DNA of 64,000 bases from Methanomethylovorans hollandica DSM 15978 (GCF_000328665.1 NC_019977.1:1666011-1730010), one strand, 5' to 3'; positions 17,733 through 27,369 are shown, numbered from the stretch's first letter. Numbers and translations are program-made. The notes: generated from the sequence alone by a model not told the origin.

Positions 17733-18074
17733 TTACTGGAACTCCTCAACATCAACTACCTTCAGAGGAACATCCCTCAATGCCCTTCCAATGACGGATT
17801 TAGCTATCCTTGATGCGTGCTCCTCACTTTCCGCATCAAAGACCTTCATCTCAAGGACCAGGCCGACAATTGCAGTGTTCGCTGTAAGGAATACACTACT
17901 GAAGGCCTCCTCACATGCAGGACAATATGTGCTGCCAACGTCCACTTCCACAAAATCGAGTTTAGGGTTAAGTCTTTTGCCAGCTTCGGAGATCGCCACT
18001 CCTATGGCATCATCCGGACTGTTCACATCTCTGACCAACCAGGCAGCTTCAATTACAACATTATAATTTGACAT
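17733..18074 (-). CDS. UPF0212 (DUF555) protein
   Basis: 113-residue archaeal protein of unknown function. The sequence YNVVIEAAWLVRDV, a CPAC motif (about residues 50-53) and FLTANTAIVGLVLEMKVF match the UPF0212 family, at the usual length. It has a single CxxC rather than a full zinc ribbon. It lies 15 bp from the kinase downstream and 50 bp from DUF357 upstream, within one apparent operon. Confidence 0.88.
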   Translation of the reverse strand: MSNYNVVIEAAWLVRDVNSPDDAIGVAISEAGKRLNPKLDFVEVDVGSTYCPACEEAFSSVFLTANTAIVGLVLEMKVFDAESEEHASRIAKSVIGRALRDVPLKVVDVEEFQ

Positions 18075-18124
18075 TTAATCGTCTCCGGGAAATTGGGTTC
18101 TGTCACTTATCAGGATCCATAGAT

Positions 18125-18406
18125 TCAAATGGTGAACAATGTATCATCATCCACCCTGAACACTCCAAGACGTGCCCCGGCATCCAGCCAGGCGTGCCCG
18201 TAGCTGAAACATATCAGGGCGTTCACAGGGTCTTCATGATGTACAAAGTATATACCATCCTCGTAATATGATCTTGCCATCGTATGAAAGTCGTTTGCGA
18301 CAGCATACATATGCGAATCCTTAATAGGTGCAAACTCTGCTTTTTCCAGCGCTTGCCTTAGTAGGTTCTCATATCTATTAACCTTTTCATTCAGATCAGC
18401 AGGCAA
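18125..18406 (-). CDS. DUF357 helical protein
   Basis: 93-residue all-helical protein of the archaeal DUF357 family (RYENLLRQALEKAE near the N-terminus, then a NALICFSYGHAWLDAGARLG helix). The start is TTG (18404-18406), supported by a GGGGGAC ribosome site 4 nt upstream. It begins 11 bp after herA, so coupling with that DNA-processing helicase is likely. The role is unknown. Confidence 0.85.
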   Translation of the reverse strand: MPADLNEKVNRYENLLRQALEKAEFAPIKDSHMYAVANDFHTMARSYYEDGIYFVHHEDPVNALICFSYGHAWLDAGARLGVFRVDDDTLFTI

Positions 18407-18417
18407 CTTAGTCCCCC

Positions 18418-20103
18418 TTATTTGCTAGCACCAAAGATTTTCTTAAATAGACCGCCTCCTTCTTCTGTTTTTAGTTCTCGTGACGGTTTTCTCTTAGGAG
18501 GAGGTGTTGTGCTGGTCTGAACAGGTATGTGCTCTTCTTCAATATGGTGTATTTCAGTATGATCTGGTTTTACCGGCTGCATATGTACAGACTCCACCGG
18601 GGATTTCCTGGCCGATATTCCCTGAGAAGAATTAAGGTTAACACTCCTCATAATGTTAACAGACTCACCACCGTGTTTGCTTTTACGCACCCTGATATCC
18701 ACAAGGATTGGCCGCTCAATGTCAGTGCTCACCAGCATGGCAACTCCGGGTGGCAGGCGCATGAGTTCATCCTCTACATAGGAGTTTACACCTTCCAGAC
18801 CTTTGCTGATAGCTTTCAGATCATTTGGATTGGTGACCTTCATAATTATCTGTGTGCCGCACTGCGAAAGAATGTTCTTGTCCACGCGTGCAGGCCTTTG
18901 GGAAATTACCATCATGCCAAGACCGAACTTACGGCCTTCGGAAGCAATGGTCCGCAACACATCGGAACTTAAGGACTTACTGAAACCTTTTTCAGGTGCA
19001 TAGTTATGAGCTTCTTCCACCACCAGCATTCCAGGAGGAATGGTGTTCATTTTACGAGCCTCGAACAACGTACTGCACAGACGTGCAACGATCATAGACT
19101 GGATATCCGGAGCCACACCTTTGAAGTCTATAATGGAAGCCCTGCCTGGCTGTACGAGATCTTCTATTGATGTGGGATTGGTCGAAAGTATGCCAGTTTC
19201 CCTGATCTCTTCAAGCAGGCTGATGACATTCCACTTTGCCTTGCTGTCATTGTTCTTGACCTCGAAGATTATCTCGTCCAGAGTATATGTTTCCATCTCG
19301 GATTTGATCTTATCAATGGTCTCGTACAATATGCCGATATGTGTGCTGGTGAAATTGTTGGGAAATGCTTCACTCAATTCCTTTGCTGTAAGATTCATGC
19401 CGTTAAGCCGAAACACTTCATCAGCTTTGGGATTCAGGCTTTTGTTGGCAGGAGTGTATACTGTAACATACTGTGCGTATGATCTTGGAGACACCTTGAA
19501 TCTGTTAGCAACTTCTGGCTTGATGATACCCTCTTCTTTCAGTGATGCATATTCACTATGCGGATCGATTATCAGCAGGGGTACTTTGCGGTCCAGCATC
19601 TCTTCGAGGAGCACTCCTGCAGTATAGGACTTACCACTTCCTGTCTTTGCAAGGATGCTGCAATGTTTCTGTACAAGACTGTTAACATTAAGATGTACAG
19701 GTATATCCGTGCCTTCCAGCATGCCTATGAACATTTCTTTCCCTGACAGACCCAGGGAACTGCATATGAGCTCATTATTAGCCTTGTAAATAGGATCCCC
19801 TGGGCTAAAGGGAGTGTTGGGTGATCTGAGCAGACCAGAATCATCCCGTTTTCCAATAACTGTTACATCAGCGATTATCCGGTTCCCGCTTTTATCTTTG
19901 CGGCTTCCGTTCTTTGCTTCCTCGATAGAATAACTATCTCCAAAACGGGTAATAGATAGCACCTGTGCAAGTACCCAGCCATCGATCTCATGCCAGGCTT
20001 TTATATATCCTCCCTGATGCACAGTGGTACTGTCCGATAACAATATTCTGAAGCTGGATGTACCAGCTTCTCCGAATATCACGCCAACTGCATCTCGAAC
20101 CAT
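18418..20103 (-). CDS. herA: HerA-like DNA helicase/translocase
   Basis: Hexameric bidirectional DNA translocase that works with NurA in archaeal end resection. 561 residues: an N-terminal HAS-barrel (about 1-85), Walker A AKTGSGKSY (Lys158), Walker B MLVVEEAHN (middle), and an SQRPARVDKNILSQCGTQI sensor/arginine-finger region. The C-terminal tail is Pro/Lys-rich and low complexity (about 490-550). No nurA or mre11/rad50 gene is next to it here; its partners in the operon are DUF357, UPF0212 and a PfkB kinase. The ATG follows GAGGG. Confidence 0.93.
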   Translation of the reverse strand: MVRDAVGVIFGEAGTSSFRILLSDSTTVHQGGYIKAWHEIDGWVLAQVLSITRFGDSYSIEEAKNGSRKDKSGNRIIADVTVIGKRDDSGLLRSPNTPFSPGDPIYKANNELICSSLGLSGKEMFIGMLEGTDIPVHLNVNSLVQKHCSILAKTGSGKSYTAGVLLEEMLDRKVPLLIIDPHSEYASLKEEGIIKPEVANRFKVSPRSYAQYVTVYTPANKSLNPKADEVFRLNGMNLTAKELSEAFPNNFTSTHIGILYETIDKIKSEMETYTLDEIIFEVKNNDSKAKWNVISLLEEIRETGILSTNPTSIEDLVQPGRASIIDFKGVAPDIQSMIVARLCSTLFEARKMNTIPPGMLVVEEAHNYAPEKGFSKSLSSDVLRTIASEGRKFGLGMMVISQRPARVDKNILSQCGTQIIMKVTNPNDLKAISKGLEGVNSYVEDELMRLPPGVAMLVSTDIERPILVDIRVRKSKHGGESVNIMRSVNLNSSQGISARKSPVESVHMQPVKPDHTEIHHIEEEHIPVQTSTTPPPKRKPSRELKTEEGGGLFKKIFGASK

Positions 20104-20162
20104 TTTTCCCTCTTATAGTGATTTGATCATATTACTTTAAGTAAAAATATTTGTTTATGTAA

Positions 20163-20209
20163 TTATTAGCATTATTATTATTATTATTACTATTATTATT
20201 ATTATTATC
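20163..20209. repeat. ATT trinucleotide microsatellite
   Basis: About fifteen ATT units with two single-base interruptions (a GC at 20169-20170 and a C near 20190) between herA and dphB, both on the minus strand. It lies in the region that must hold the herA promoter, so length changes could alter expression. Confidence 0.85.
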
Positions 20210-20254
20210 TATGTTTTTTAATATATAGCTTGTACCCTATAATAGCATACGCCA

Positions 20255-21058
20255 TTATTGGTTATGAACTTCCAGTATTGACTTAGGGGCATGAGCCAGC
20301 TTTACTAAAGACTCAGCTTCCACAAAATGTGTATCTGCCGGAATAATCATTATATGAAGTGGTGCACCGAAATCGAAGTTTTTCAGCCTTTGAATGTGGT
20401 CTGCTGCAACCGCCGGGAAGTCTGATCCGGCTCTTGCGATGCCTACAGCTATTCTGTCCTGCAGTATGTTTGTACTTCTCTTTGCTTCCACCTGCAACAG
20501 AAGGTCCAGTGCCTGGTTCACTGTCATATAACCTTTTTCTTTATCGATATCAAGGAAAACAAGGGTATGCAGGCCATGCTCAAGATTCTGGAGAACAGTA
20601 TCATAAGGGGTTTCCGAAATTACTGTTTTTCCCCGGCTGCTGGTATATGGATGGGGAACAGTAACAGCTTTTCCAAATCTGTAGTTTTGCAAGCCCGTAA
20701 GCCCACATACAGCGGATGAGATAGAAGAACCGTGCACAAGCTTTGTAGTGATACCCATTTCCATAGCGCGCAGGCGCAGGTCAACGTGGGTAGTCGAGAC
20801 CATTGTATCCCCCCCTGTAAGGAATACCACATCTTCATTTATGGCATGTTCAAGCCAGTTGGGATACTGTTCCACTTCCTCCCGTGTGAGAACTGTTATT
20901 TTCTTATTGTATAGTCCTTCCATCTTTTCCAGGGTAGTACCCATAAGCCTGGATGTGTAAAACTCTGCATAGACTCTGTTTGCGCGGGCAATAGCTTCGA
21001 GGCCTTTCAAAGATATGTCTTTCTCGTCAAAAAGCCCCAATCCAATGAAGGTCAACAT
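20255..21058 (-). CDS. dphB: Diphthine synthase
   Basis: SAM-dependent methyltransferase in the second step of diphthamide formation on elongation factor 2. 267 residues, usual length. Family motifs: LTFIGLGLFDEKDIS at the N-terminus, VVFLTGGDTMVSTTH (about 76-90) and the SSAVCGLTGLQNYRFG region (about 113-128). It is a tetrapyrrole-methylase fold protein. No other diphthamide gene is adjacent. It is divergent from the thermosome gene. Confidence 0.96.
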   Translation of the reverse strand: MLTFIGLGLFDEKDISLKGLEAIARANRVYAEFYTSRLMGTTLEKMEGLYNKKITVLTREEVEQYPNWLEHAINEDVVFLTGGDTMVSTTHVDLRLRAMEMGITTKLVHGSSISSAVCGLTGLQNYRFGKAVTVPHPYTSSRGKTVISETPYDTVLQNLEHGLHTLVFLDIDKEKGYMTVNQALDLLLQVEAKRSTNILQDRIAVGIARAGSDFPAVAADHIQRLKNFDFGAPLHIMIIPADTHFVEAESLVKLAHAPKSILEVHNQ

Positions 21059-21120
21059 AACCGAGAAATGGAATTAATGATTTAAATGTTTTGACCATGC
21101 AAAAACGCACATACACTTAT

Positions 21121-21136
21121 CGAAATGCTTTTATAG
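21121..21136 (+). promoter_or_regulatory. Thermosome promoter (BRE + TATA)
   Basis: CGAAA (21121-21125), a good B-recognition element, is followed by TTTTATAG (21129-21136). Transcription would begin near 21160, giving a leader of about 60 nt that ends in a strong AGGAGG (21205-21210) before the ATG at 21220. Confidence 0.65.
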
Positions 21137-21219
21137 AACCATATACAGTTAATTCAATTCATACGTAAAAAAGATACATTCAAATAAGTTCATCATCTGG
21201 ATTCAGGAGGTTCGAAATT

Positions 21220-22869
21220 ATGGCACAACAAGGCATGTCAATACAAATGGCAGGACAATATGGAGGCCAGCCGGTATATATCATTAATCCAACAACTGAA
21301 CATACACAGGGTAAAGATGCCCTTTCCATGAACATTAACGCCGCCAAAGCGGTTGCAAAACTGGTGCGTTCCACCTTAGGACCAAAAGGCATGGATAAAA
21401 TGCTGGTCAACATCCTTGGTGATATTGTTCTGACCAATGATGGTGCCACCATACTCAAGGAAATGGAGATCGAGCATCCCACAGCAAAAATGATCGTCGA
21501 GGTTGCCAAGACACAGGAGGACATTGCAGGGGACGGTACCACCAGTGCTGTTGTATTAGCAGGCAGTCTGATGGATAAAGCAGGAGATCTTTTAGAAAAA
21601 GGAATTCATCCGATCGTTATCTTCAAAGGATACAACCTTGCTACCGAGAAAGCCATCGAGATCCTGGAGAACTTTGCCATAAAAGTAGACAAGGACGACA
21701 GAAAGACACTTGAAAAGATAGCAGAAACCTCTATTACAGGAAAAGCTCCAGAAGCGTCTTCAGACCATCTGGCAAAGGTATGTGTCGATGCAGTACTGGC
21801 AATAGAGGAAAATGGCAAGTATAACATAGATGAGAAGATAGTGATCAGGAAAGAGGCTGGCGGCAAGATCACCGATACAGAGGTAATACAGGGCATTTAC
21901 ATCAACAAATATCGTCTTCACCCTGACACCCCTGCCAAAGTTGAAGGTGCAAAGATAGCACTTCTGGATATGCCAATAGAGTTCGCCAAGACAAATACAA
22001 AGTCAAAGATCCAGCTTGGCAGTGTGGAGGAAATGTTTGCATTCAGAGATCAGGAAATGATCAATTTCCATAAAATGCTGGACACGGTCATAGCAACAGG
22101 TGCCAACGTAGTCTTTTCTTCCAAGAACATCGATGACAATGCAGTTCATTACCTCATGAGGCACAACATCTTCACCTGCAGAAGGCTGAAAGATGAAGAT
22201 ATGGCAGTGCTTTCCCTTGCCACGGGCGCCAAGCTCGTAAGGAACATGAAAGAAATAACTGCTGATGACCTAGGATCTGCCGAGGTAGTGGAACAGGAGT
22301 CAGAATACGAAGAGAAGACACTTATCACTGGATTCAAAAAGTCCAATTCTGTTACCATTCTGATTAAGGCAGGCAGTGAGCATCTCACTGACAACATTGA
22401 ACGTGCATTCGATGATGCTCTTAACGTGGTGAAATCAGTACTTGAAGATAAAGCAATAGTGCCGGGAGGAGGAGCCTCTGAGATGCAGGTGGCACAGGGA
22501 TTGCGCTCTTATGCTTCTACTATAGAGGGACGCGAACAGCTTGCCATCCATGCCTTTGCCGATGCCATGGAAGAGATACCAAAAGCAATAGCAGAGAATG
22601 CAGGTTTGGATAAGATCAACATGCTGTTGCAGTTGCGTGCCGAATCAGGAAAGAATAAGAACAGTGGGATCAACGTGTATTCCGGCAAGGTAGAGGATAT
22701 GATAAAAAACAATGTAATTGATCCGCTTCGTGTAAAGACACAGGCCATCAAGTCTGCATCAGAAGTATCTGCCATGATATTACGCGTTGACGATATGCTC
22801 AGGGCCCAGGAAAGGGATATGCAGGACGTAAACCCTGCACACAATGTCCATAATTACAACATGGGATGA
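21220..22869 (+). CDS. ths: Thermosome (group II chaperonin) subunit
   Basis: ATP-driven protein-folding ring subunit, 549 residues. Signatures: [14 protein letters not shown] (about 47-60), [11 protein letters not shown] (about 72-82), [14 protein letters not shown] (about 104-117) and [13 protein letters not shown]-type hinge (about 406-418). The C-terminus ends HNVHNYNMG rather than a long Gly-Gly-Met tail. It has its own strong promoter and ribosome site and ends at a shared hairpin with the convergent DUF2119 gene. Confidence 0.97.
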   Translation: MAQQGMSIQMAGQYGGQPVYIINPTTEHTQGKDALSMNINAAKAVAKLVRSTLGPKGMDKMLVNILGDIVLTNDGATILKEMEIEHPTAKMIVEVAKTQEDIAGDGTTSAVVLAGSLMDKAGDLLEKGIHPIVIFKGYNLATEKAIEILENFAIKVDKDDRKTLEKIAETSITGKAPEASSDHLAKVCVDAVLAIEENGKYNIDEKIVIRKEAGGKITDTEVIQGIYINKYRLHPDTPAKVEGAKIALLDMPIEFAKTNTKSKIQLGSVEEMFAFRDQEMINFHKMLDTVIATGANVVFSSKNIDDNAVHYLMRHNIFTCRRLKDEDMAVLSLATGAKLVRNMKEITADDLGSAEVVEQESEYEEKTLITGFKKSNSVTILIKAGSEHLTDNIERAFDDALNVVKSVLEDKAIVPGGGASEMQVAQGLRSYASTIEGREQLAIHAFADAMEEIPKAIAENAGLDKINMLLQLRAESGKNKNSGINVYSGKVEDMIKNNVIDPLRVKTQAIKSASEVSAMILRVDDMLRAQERDMQDVNPAHNVHNYNMG

Positions 22870-22916
22870 ACTTATAAACGAGAGCCATATCAAAACGGCA
22901 GCTTTATCGTAACGAA

Positions 22917-22945
22917 ATGGTTTGTAAGGTTTACTTACAAACCAT
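22917..22945. terminator. Perfect 12-bp hairpin shared by convergent genes
   Basis: ATGGTTTGTAAG (22917-22928), 5-nt loop, CTTACAAACCAT (22934-22945). It lies 48 bp after the thermosome stop and includes the stop and last codons of the convergent DUF2119 gene, so it can act in both directions. Confidence 0.7.
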
Positions 22946-23516
22946 AGAAATTTCTGTAATCTTCCATTACCTTTTTTGTCTGCTCAGGATACCTTTTTGT
23001 GAGCTGCTCAATAAAATGCTCTTTGGATAAGCATTCTTTCATTTTTTCAGCGATTTTTGATCCATAATCCTTAGAGATGCGGTTTTCTTTCTGGATCTCA
23101 AAAGAAAGACATAGTGATTCTGCAGGGAAGTAGTCCTTTCTGATGACGGGTGATACAGAACCAAGAAGCACATCATTATCAAGCTGACTATATGCAGGAA
23201 CTCCGGTCTTGTGTATCCGGTCTGCACCTGTCAGCAGCTTTTGGTTCTGCTTTGAATATGAGTGGAACTCAATGTATATACTGGGTCTGAGTGCTTCCAC
23301 AGCTTGTATTATTGGCCTGCCAAGTGTCCTGTAGTAACTTTCTTCCAGGGTAGATACATATTTTTCTTTGCATATGATGGGTATTATCGCCAGAGAACCC
23401 ACAGCAGGAGGTGTAAGTCCTTCCAATATGTCGGAAGTGTCCATCCATTCATTACCATGCAGACCCCCAACGAAAAGTCTTATGGGATCACCATCACCCA
23501 GCATCTTATATTTCAT
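22935..23516 (-). CDS. DUF2119 protein
   Basis: About 193 residues, archaeal family of unknown function restricted largely to methanogens. Motifs: LFVGGLHGNEW near the N-terminus and IEFHSYSKQNQKLLTG in the middle; the GGxHGNE and EFHS elements resemble the zinc ligands of M14/AspA-type carboxypeptidases (H..E and H). An amidohydrolase-like or peptidase-like function is therefore possible. ATG 23516 follows GAGGTGG; an ATG 15 nt upstream has no such site. It overlaps the upstream methyltransferase gene by 11 nt, so translation is coupled. Confidence 0.8.
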   Translation of the reverse strand: MKYKMLGDGDPIRLFVGGLHGNEWMDTSDILEGLTPPAVGSLAIIPIICKEKYVSTLEESYYRTLGRPIIQAVEALRPSIYIEFHSYSKQNQKLLTGADRIHKTGVPAYSQLDNDVLLGSVSPVIRKDYFPAESLCLSFEIQKENRISKDYGSKIAEKMKECLSKEHFIEQLTKRYPEQTKKVMEDYRNFYGL

Positions 23517-24204
23517 CGGACACCACCTCATTGTGTTTTCCGTTCTTGCAGGCGATCACATATATCTCCTGTTTTTGTGGCTCTATGACCTGAAGAACTG
23601 TAACCCCGAGAGCCGCTATTGTGGATATAATGGGTTCCCGGGACTCACTTTTTTTTATCTTTATGACCTGCAGCAGTTTCCCACCCTCCCTGAGTAAGGG
23701 AAGCACTCTTTTAAGTGCCAAAAGAGAATCCCCGGGCTCCAGGGTCATGTCGCTTAATATGACATCCACTTTCTCAGATGACATTGCCTTAAGAGGAAGA
23801 GTAAAAACATCTCCGAACAATACACTCACATTTTCATGTTCATGCGTTATCCTTTCAAGCTCTGCATGAAAGTCTGTGCTGAACTCAATGCCGCGTACTT
23901 TTCCTGCTATCTGTGAAGCATAGAGCAAAAATCCTCCTGCGCTTGAACCCAGATCAAGGACATTGTCTCCTTCACAGATAATGCCGGAAGCTTCCTGAAT
24001 GAGCTTTAGCTTGAAATAGCCCTTGGGCATATCAAGTCCTTCAGCGACTTCGATAGAGTGATCGGTGCTGACATCCTTGGAAGGTTTAGTTACTATGTTT
24101 CCTCCCACTCGTACATTACCACGGATAATAGCATCCTTTGCACGTACTCTTGAGCTAAAATAACCCATGTCCACAAGATAGGTGTCAAGCCTCATGGAAC
24201 ACAT
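23506..24204 (-). CDS. S4-domain FtsJ-like RNA methyltransferase (TlyA-like)
   Basis: 232 residues. An N-terminal S4 RNA-binding domain (MRLDTYLVDMGYFSSRVRAKDAI, about 4-60) is followed by an FtsJ/RrmJ methyltransferase with the SAM motif VLDLGSSAGGF (about 83-93) and a DVILSDMTLEPGDS catalytic region (about 147-160). The arrangement equals TlyA, which 2'-O-methylates rRNA, but the family in archaea is uncharacterised and the K-D-K-E tetrad is not obviously complete. It is coupled to DUF2119 by an overlap. Confidence 0.85.
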   Translation of the reverse strand: MCSMRLDTYLVDMGYFSSRVRAKDAIIRGNVRVGGNIVTKPSKDVSTDHSIEVAEGLDMPKGYFKLKLIQEASGIICEGDNVLDLGSSAGGFLLYASQIAGKVRGIEFSTDFHAELERITHEHENVSVLFGDVFTLPLKAMSSEKVDVILSDMTLEPGDSLLALKRVLPLLREGGKLLQVIKIKKSESREPIISTIAALGVTVLQVIEPQKQEIYVIACKNGKHNEVVSDEI

Positions 24205-24325
24205 ATTTACGGATCAAGGAATATAAAATCATGCAACGGTAACAAACAGAGATATGTTATTAACGATTTAGTACATAAATCAAGCTGGATACATTAGTAT
24301 ATTCAAAGCTTAATGGAAGCATATT

Positions 24326-25240
24326 ATGCTGCAAAAGTTCACTTCCCTATTTCCGATCTGGGCTATCATTCTATCAGCAGTCGCACTTTTACATCCCGGG
24401 ACCTTTCTGCCATACAATAAAGCCATACCTTTTCTGCTGGGGCTTGTGATGTTTGGGATGGGCATGACACTGACTCTTCGAGATTTTCTGCTGGTCTTCA
24501 AAAGACCTAAAGTGGTGATCATCGGAACGGTACTCCAGTATACTCTGATGCCCCTGGCAGGTTTTTCCATTGCCAGGACCTTGGACCTTTCCCCTGAGCT
24601 TACAGCAGGCGTGGTGCTTCTGGGATGTTGTCCGGGAGGTACGGCTTCAAATGTGATATGCTATCTTGCAAAAGGAGATGTTGCACTGTCTATTGTGCTG
24701 ACATCTGTTTCTACATTGATCTCCTTTATTATGACCCCTCTGCTCACGTGGATCTATATGGGCCAGACCATCGAAGTGGATACATACGGCATGCTTATCA
24801 GCATCCTGCAGATCGTTATAGTGCCTGTTGTTCTGGGGATCGCCATTAATTCACTTCTCGGTGTCCGCATAAGGAATATACGGCATTTCTTCCCTGCACT
24901 TTCAATAGCAACCATCGTATTCATAATATCTATCATCATGGCCACGAACAGAGAAACTGTAATCTCGGCAGGCATCCTGGTCACGACTGCTGTCATTGTG
25001 CACAATCTGCTTGGACTTGCAAGCGGGTATGGCCTTTCCAGACTGATGGGTCTCAGTGAGATAGAGGCAAGGACCATTGGTATAGAAGTGGGGATGCAGA
25101 ACTCTGGCTTAAGCGTTGCCCTTGCAATAAAGCATTTCACAGCTGCAGCTGCACTTCCGGGTGCTCTGTTCAGCATCTGGCATAATATCTCAGGGTCTTT
25201 TGCAGCTTCTTATTGGGCAGAAAGAAACATATCTGAATGA
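24326..25240 (+). CDS. Bile acid:sodium symporter (BASS) family transporter
   Basis: About ten-helix membrane protein, 304 residues. Family features include the GMGMTLTLRDF segment, the crossover GCCPGGTASNVICYLAKGDVALS (about 106-128) and the second crossover region EVGMQNSGLSVALAIKHF (about 253-270). It is sodium-coupled by family; the substrate in archaea could be pantoate, keto acids or other organic anions. The next gene follows by 33 bp on the same strand. Confidence 0.92.
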   Translation: MLQKFTSLFPIWAIILSAVALLHPGTFLPYNKAIPFLLGLVMFGMGMTLTLRDFLLVFKRPKVVIIGTVLQYTLMPLAGFSIARTLDLSPELTAGVVLLGCCPGGTASNVICYLAKGDVALSIVLTSVSTLISFIMTPLLTWIYMGQTIEVDTYGMLISILQIVIVPVVLGIAINSLLGVRIRNIRHFFPALSIATIVFIISIIMATNRETVISAGILVTTAVIVHNLLGLASGYGLSRLMGLSEIEARTIGIEVGMQNSGLSVALAIKHFTAAAALPGALFSIWHNISGSFAASYWAERNISE

Positions 25241-25273
25241 TGTATTCATATATCCGTACTCAGATAAAGGAGA

Positions 25274-25972
25274 ATGACGTTGTTAAAAACATTGATATTC
25301 GATATGGATGGAGTGCTTGTGGATTCCATGCCATACCATGTTGAGGCAATGCAGCACATCTTTGACCAGATGGGTGTGTACATGGACCAGCAGGTTATCT
25401 ATGAAAGAGAAGGCGAAAAGACCATCGACATTATACGTCTGCTACTGGAAAAAGCAGGCATTGATAACGGCAGGTTCGATCTTGAATCAATAGTTGAGAA
25501 ATATATTGAAGAGTTCAATATTATAGTTGTACTGAATGCCTTTGAAGGCATGCCGGAATGCCTCGAGGTGCTCAAGAACAGATATGCACTTGCAGTGGTT
25601 TCCGGTGCTGATAAACCAATTGTGCACAGTGTTCTGAATAGCTTATATCCAGGACTTTTCAGCGTAGTGGTCACAGGAGATGATGTTGCTAACGGCAAGC
25701 CAGCTCCTGATCCTTATCTTAAGGCGTTGGAGATGCTGAATATGCAAAAGAATGAGTGCATTGTAATAGAGAACGCTCCTGTAGGCATACAGGCTGCAAA
25801 AGCTGCAGGCCTTTGCTGCATAGCGGTTCCTACTTACCTGGATCCCCAGGAGCTCCATCAGGCAGATCTTGTTGCAATGGACCACGATCTTCTCATTGAT
25901 CTCCTGCTTAATCTGAACTCAGCTACCCCGGAAGCTTGCATAAAAGAGTGTGCTCACTCTGTGAAATTGTAA
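25274..25972 (+). CDS. HAD-superfamily phosphatase (beta-phosphoglucomutase/GPH-like)
   Basis: 232 residues. Motif I DMDGVLVDS (about 10-18) carries the nucleophile Asp, motif II VVSGAD (about 111-116), and motif III/IV NGKPAPDPYLKALEML with IENAPVGIQAAKAAG (about 136-180). A helical cap follows motif I as in subfamily IA. The substrate is unknown; a sugar phosphate is likely. Its last 19 bases overlap the convergent Old Yellow Enzyme gene. Confidence 0.88.
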   Translation: MTLLKTLIFDMDGVLVDSMPYHVEAMQHIFDQMGVYMDQQVIYEREGEKTIDIIRLLLEKAGIDNGRFDLESIVEKYIEEFNIIVVLNAFEGMPECLEVLKNRYALAVVSGADKPIVHSVLNSLYPGLFSVVVTGDDVANGKPAPDPYLKALEMLNMQKNECIVIENAPVGIQAAKAAGLCCIAVPTYLDPQELHQADLVAMDHDLLIDLLLNLNSATPEACIKECAHSVKL

Positions 25973-27048
25973 TTGCATTTTATCCCGGTTTCATCAGAAC
26001 ACAGGTTACAAGAGACACATTTTGCGATCTCTGTCTCTCCTTTTTTTAGTTTCATCACCAGATCAGGTTCTGCTATCAATGGCCTGCACAGGGAGATCAT
26101 ATCAGCATATCCTTCCTTAAGCAACATTTCCATTACCTGCTTCGATCTGATGCCTCCCACAAGGATCACGGGCACATCGACCTGCTCTTTTATCATTTTA
26201 GCATATTCCCGGTAATATGCTTCCTTTTTTGGTGAATTGATCTTGGTCCTGAAAAGCTCACCCCCGGCTTCTGCAATGCCTCCGCTGACCTCTATGGCAC
26301 ATACACCATTGTCTGCAAGGATCTTTGCTATCTCTATACTTTCAGGAGATTCAAGAGAATGTTTATGGGAATCGGGTTTAAAACCATCGGTAAAGTTCAG
26401 TTTGACCAGGATCGGATAATCTTCACCTGCCAGTTCCCTGGCACGTGAGATAATGTCAAGGATCACCTGTGTCCTCTTTTCAGTGGAACCGCCCCATCTG
26501 TCCTTGCGCCTGTTGGTGTATGAGGATATGAAATTGCTGAGCAGGAAACCGTGTGCACAATGCAGCTGGATACCATCGAATCCTGCTTCCTTTGCACGCC
26601 TGGTAGCCTGCGCAAAATCCTCAATGGTTTCCAGCACTTCTTTCCCGGTCATTTCCTCAGGTGTCATGCCCTTTGTAGTTTCGATAACCGCAGAAGGCGC
26701 CAGCATATAAGGGTTATCGGCAGTGACCATGGTCTGCCGTCCCCCATGTGCTATTTGCAGGACTATCTTACTACCATGTTCATGCACCCTTGAAACTATC
26801 TCCTTATAGGGCCCGATGAACCTGTCATCATAGATACCCTGTTGCAGATCATCGCTTTTACCCTTCGGATTAACATAGGCATATCCGGTTATGATAAGCC
26901 CTACTTCATTGAGAGCAAGTTCCTCATACAGGTCGCCAATGCGTGAGGTAGGAGTACCGTCGGGCTCTGCCATCCATTCGTGTGTGGCAGATCGGACAAA
27001 ACGGTTAGGGATCTTGATACCGGCTATATTTATGGGTTCGAACAACAT
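25954..27048 (-). CDS. NADH:flavin oxidoreductase / Old Yellow Enzyme family
   Basis: FMN-containing TIM-barrel ene-reductase, 364 residues. The N-terminal LFEPINIAGIKIPNRFVRSATHEW, the QLHCAHGFLLSNFIS active-site stretch (about 181-195) and C-terminal VGGIRSKQVMEMLL phosphate-binding loop are typical. The C-terminus has CVSCNLC plus a later Cys (about 343-356), reminiscent of the Fe-S segment of 2,4-dienoyl-CoA reductases although the second Rossmann domain is absent. Physiological substrate unknown. Confidence 0.9.
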   Translation of the reverse strand: MLFEPINIAGIKIPNRFVRSATHEWMAEPDGTPTSRIGDLYEELALNEVGLIITGYAYVNPKGKSDDLQQGIYDDRFIGPYKEIVSRVHEHGSKIVLQIAHGGRQTMVTADNPYMLAPSAVIETTKGMTPEEMTGKEVLETIEDFAQATRRAKEAGFDGIQLHCAHGFLLSNFISSYTNRRKDRWGGSTEKRTQVILDIISRARELAGEDYPILVKLNFTDGFKPDSHKHSLESPESIEIAKILADNGVCAIEVSGGIAEAGGELFRTKINSPKKEAYYREYAKMIKEQVDVPVILVGGIRSKQVMEMLLKEGYADMISLCRPLIAEPDLVMKLKKGETEIAKCVSCNLCSDETGIKCNYNFTE

Positions 27049-27369
27049 AGATATAATTGTTTCTTCCAGGAAGTTATAACTTTTTCTTTTTCAGAATCTG
27101 CAGAGATCATAGCTACGACCTGAACTGTGTGCAGATGCAACCACAGGGTATACATGATACAAATAGTAAAAAAAGTAAATAGAGTTCGCAAAGATGGATG
27201 CTATTCCCGTGCTCTGTAAACTCAGTGACTCAAATATAATGTGCTGTTTTCCATAAAGCCGATTTGAGCTTTATTCTCTTACAAAGGATATGCTGATGTC
27301 AGCTTAAGTCCTGCTTCCTTACGGATTTCCCCGGAGTATTCGGGTCCTGTGTGAGCCTATAGAACCTGT
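27049..27369. other. Gene-free stretch with a short C-terminal gene remnant
   Basis: No intact gene. On the minus strand at 27279-27356 a 25-codon open piece reads AHTGPEYSGEIRKEAGLKL then TSAYPL and a stop, with a stop directly before it and no start codon. It resembles the end of a degraded coding region. The remainder (27049-27278) is featureless apart from A-rich runs. Confidence 0.3.

Noticed and set aside
20163-20209. Repeat array as CRISPR
   Set aside because: Units are three bases with no spacers; no cas gene is in the window.
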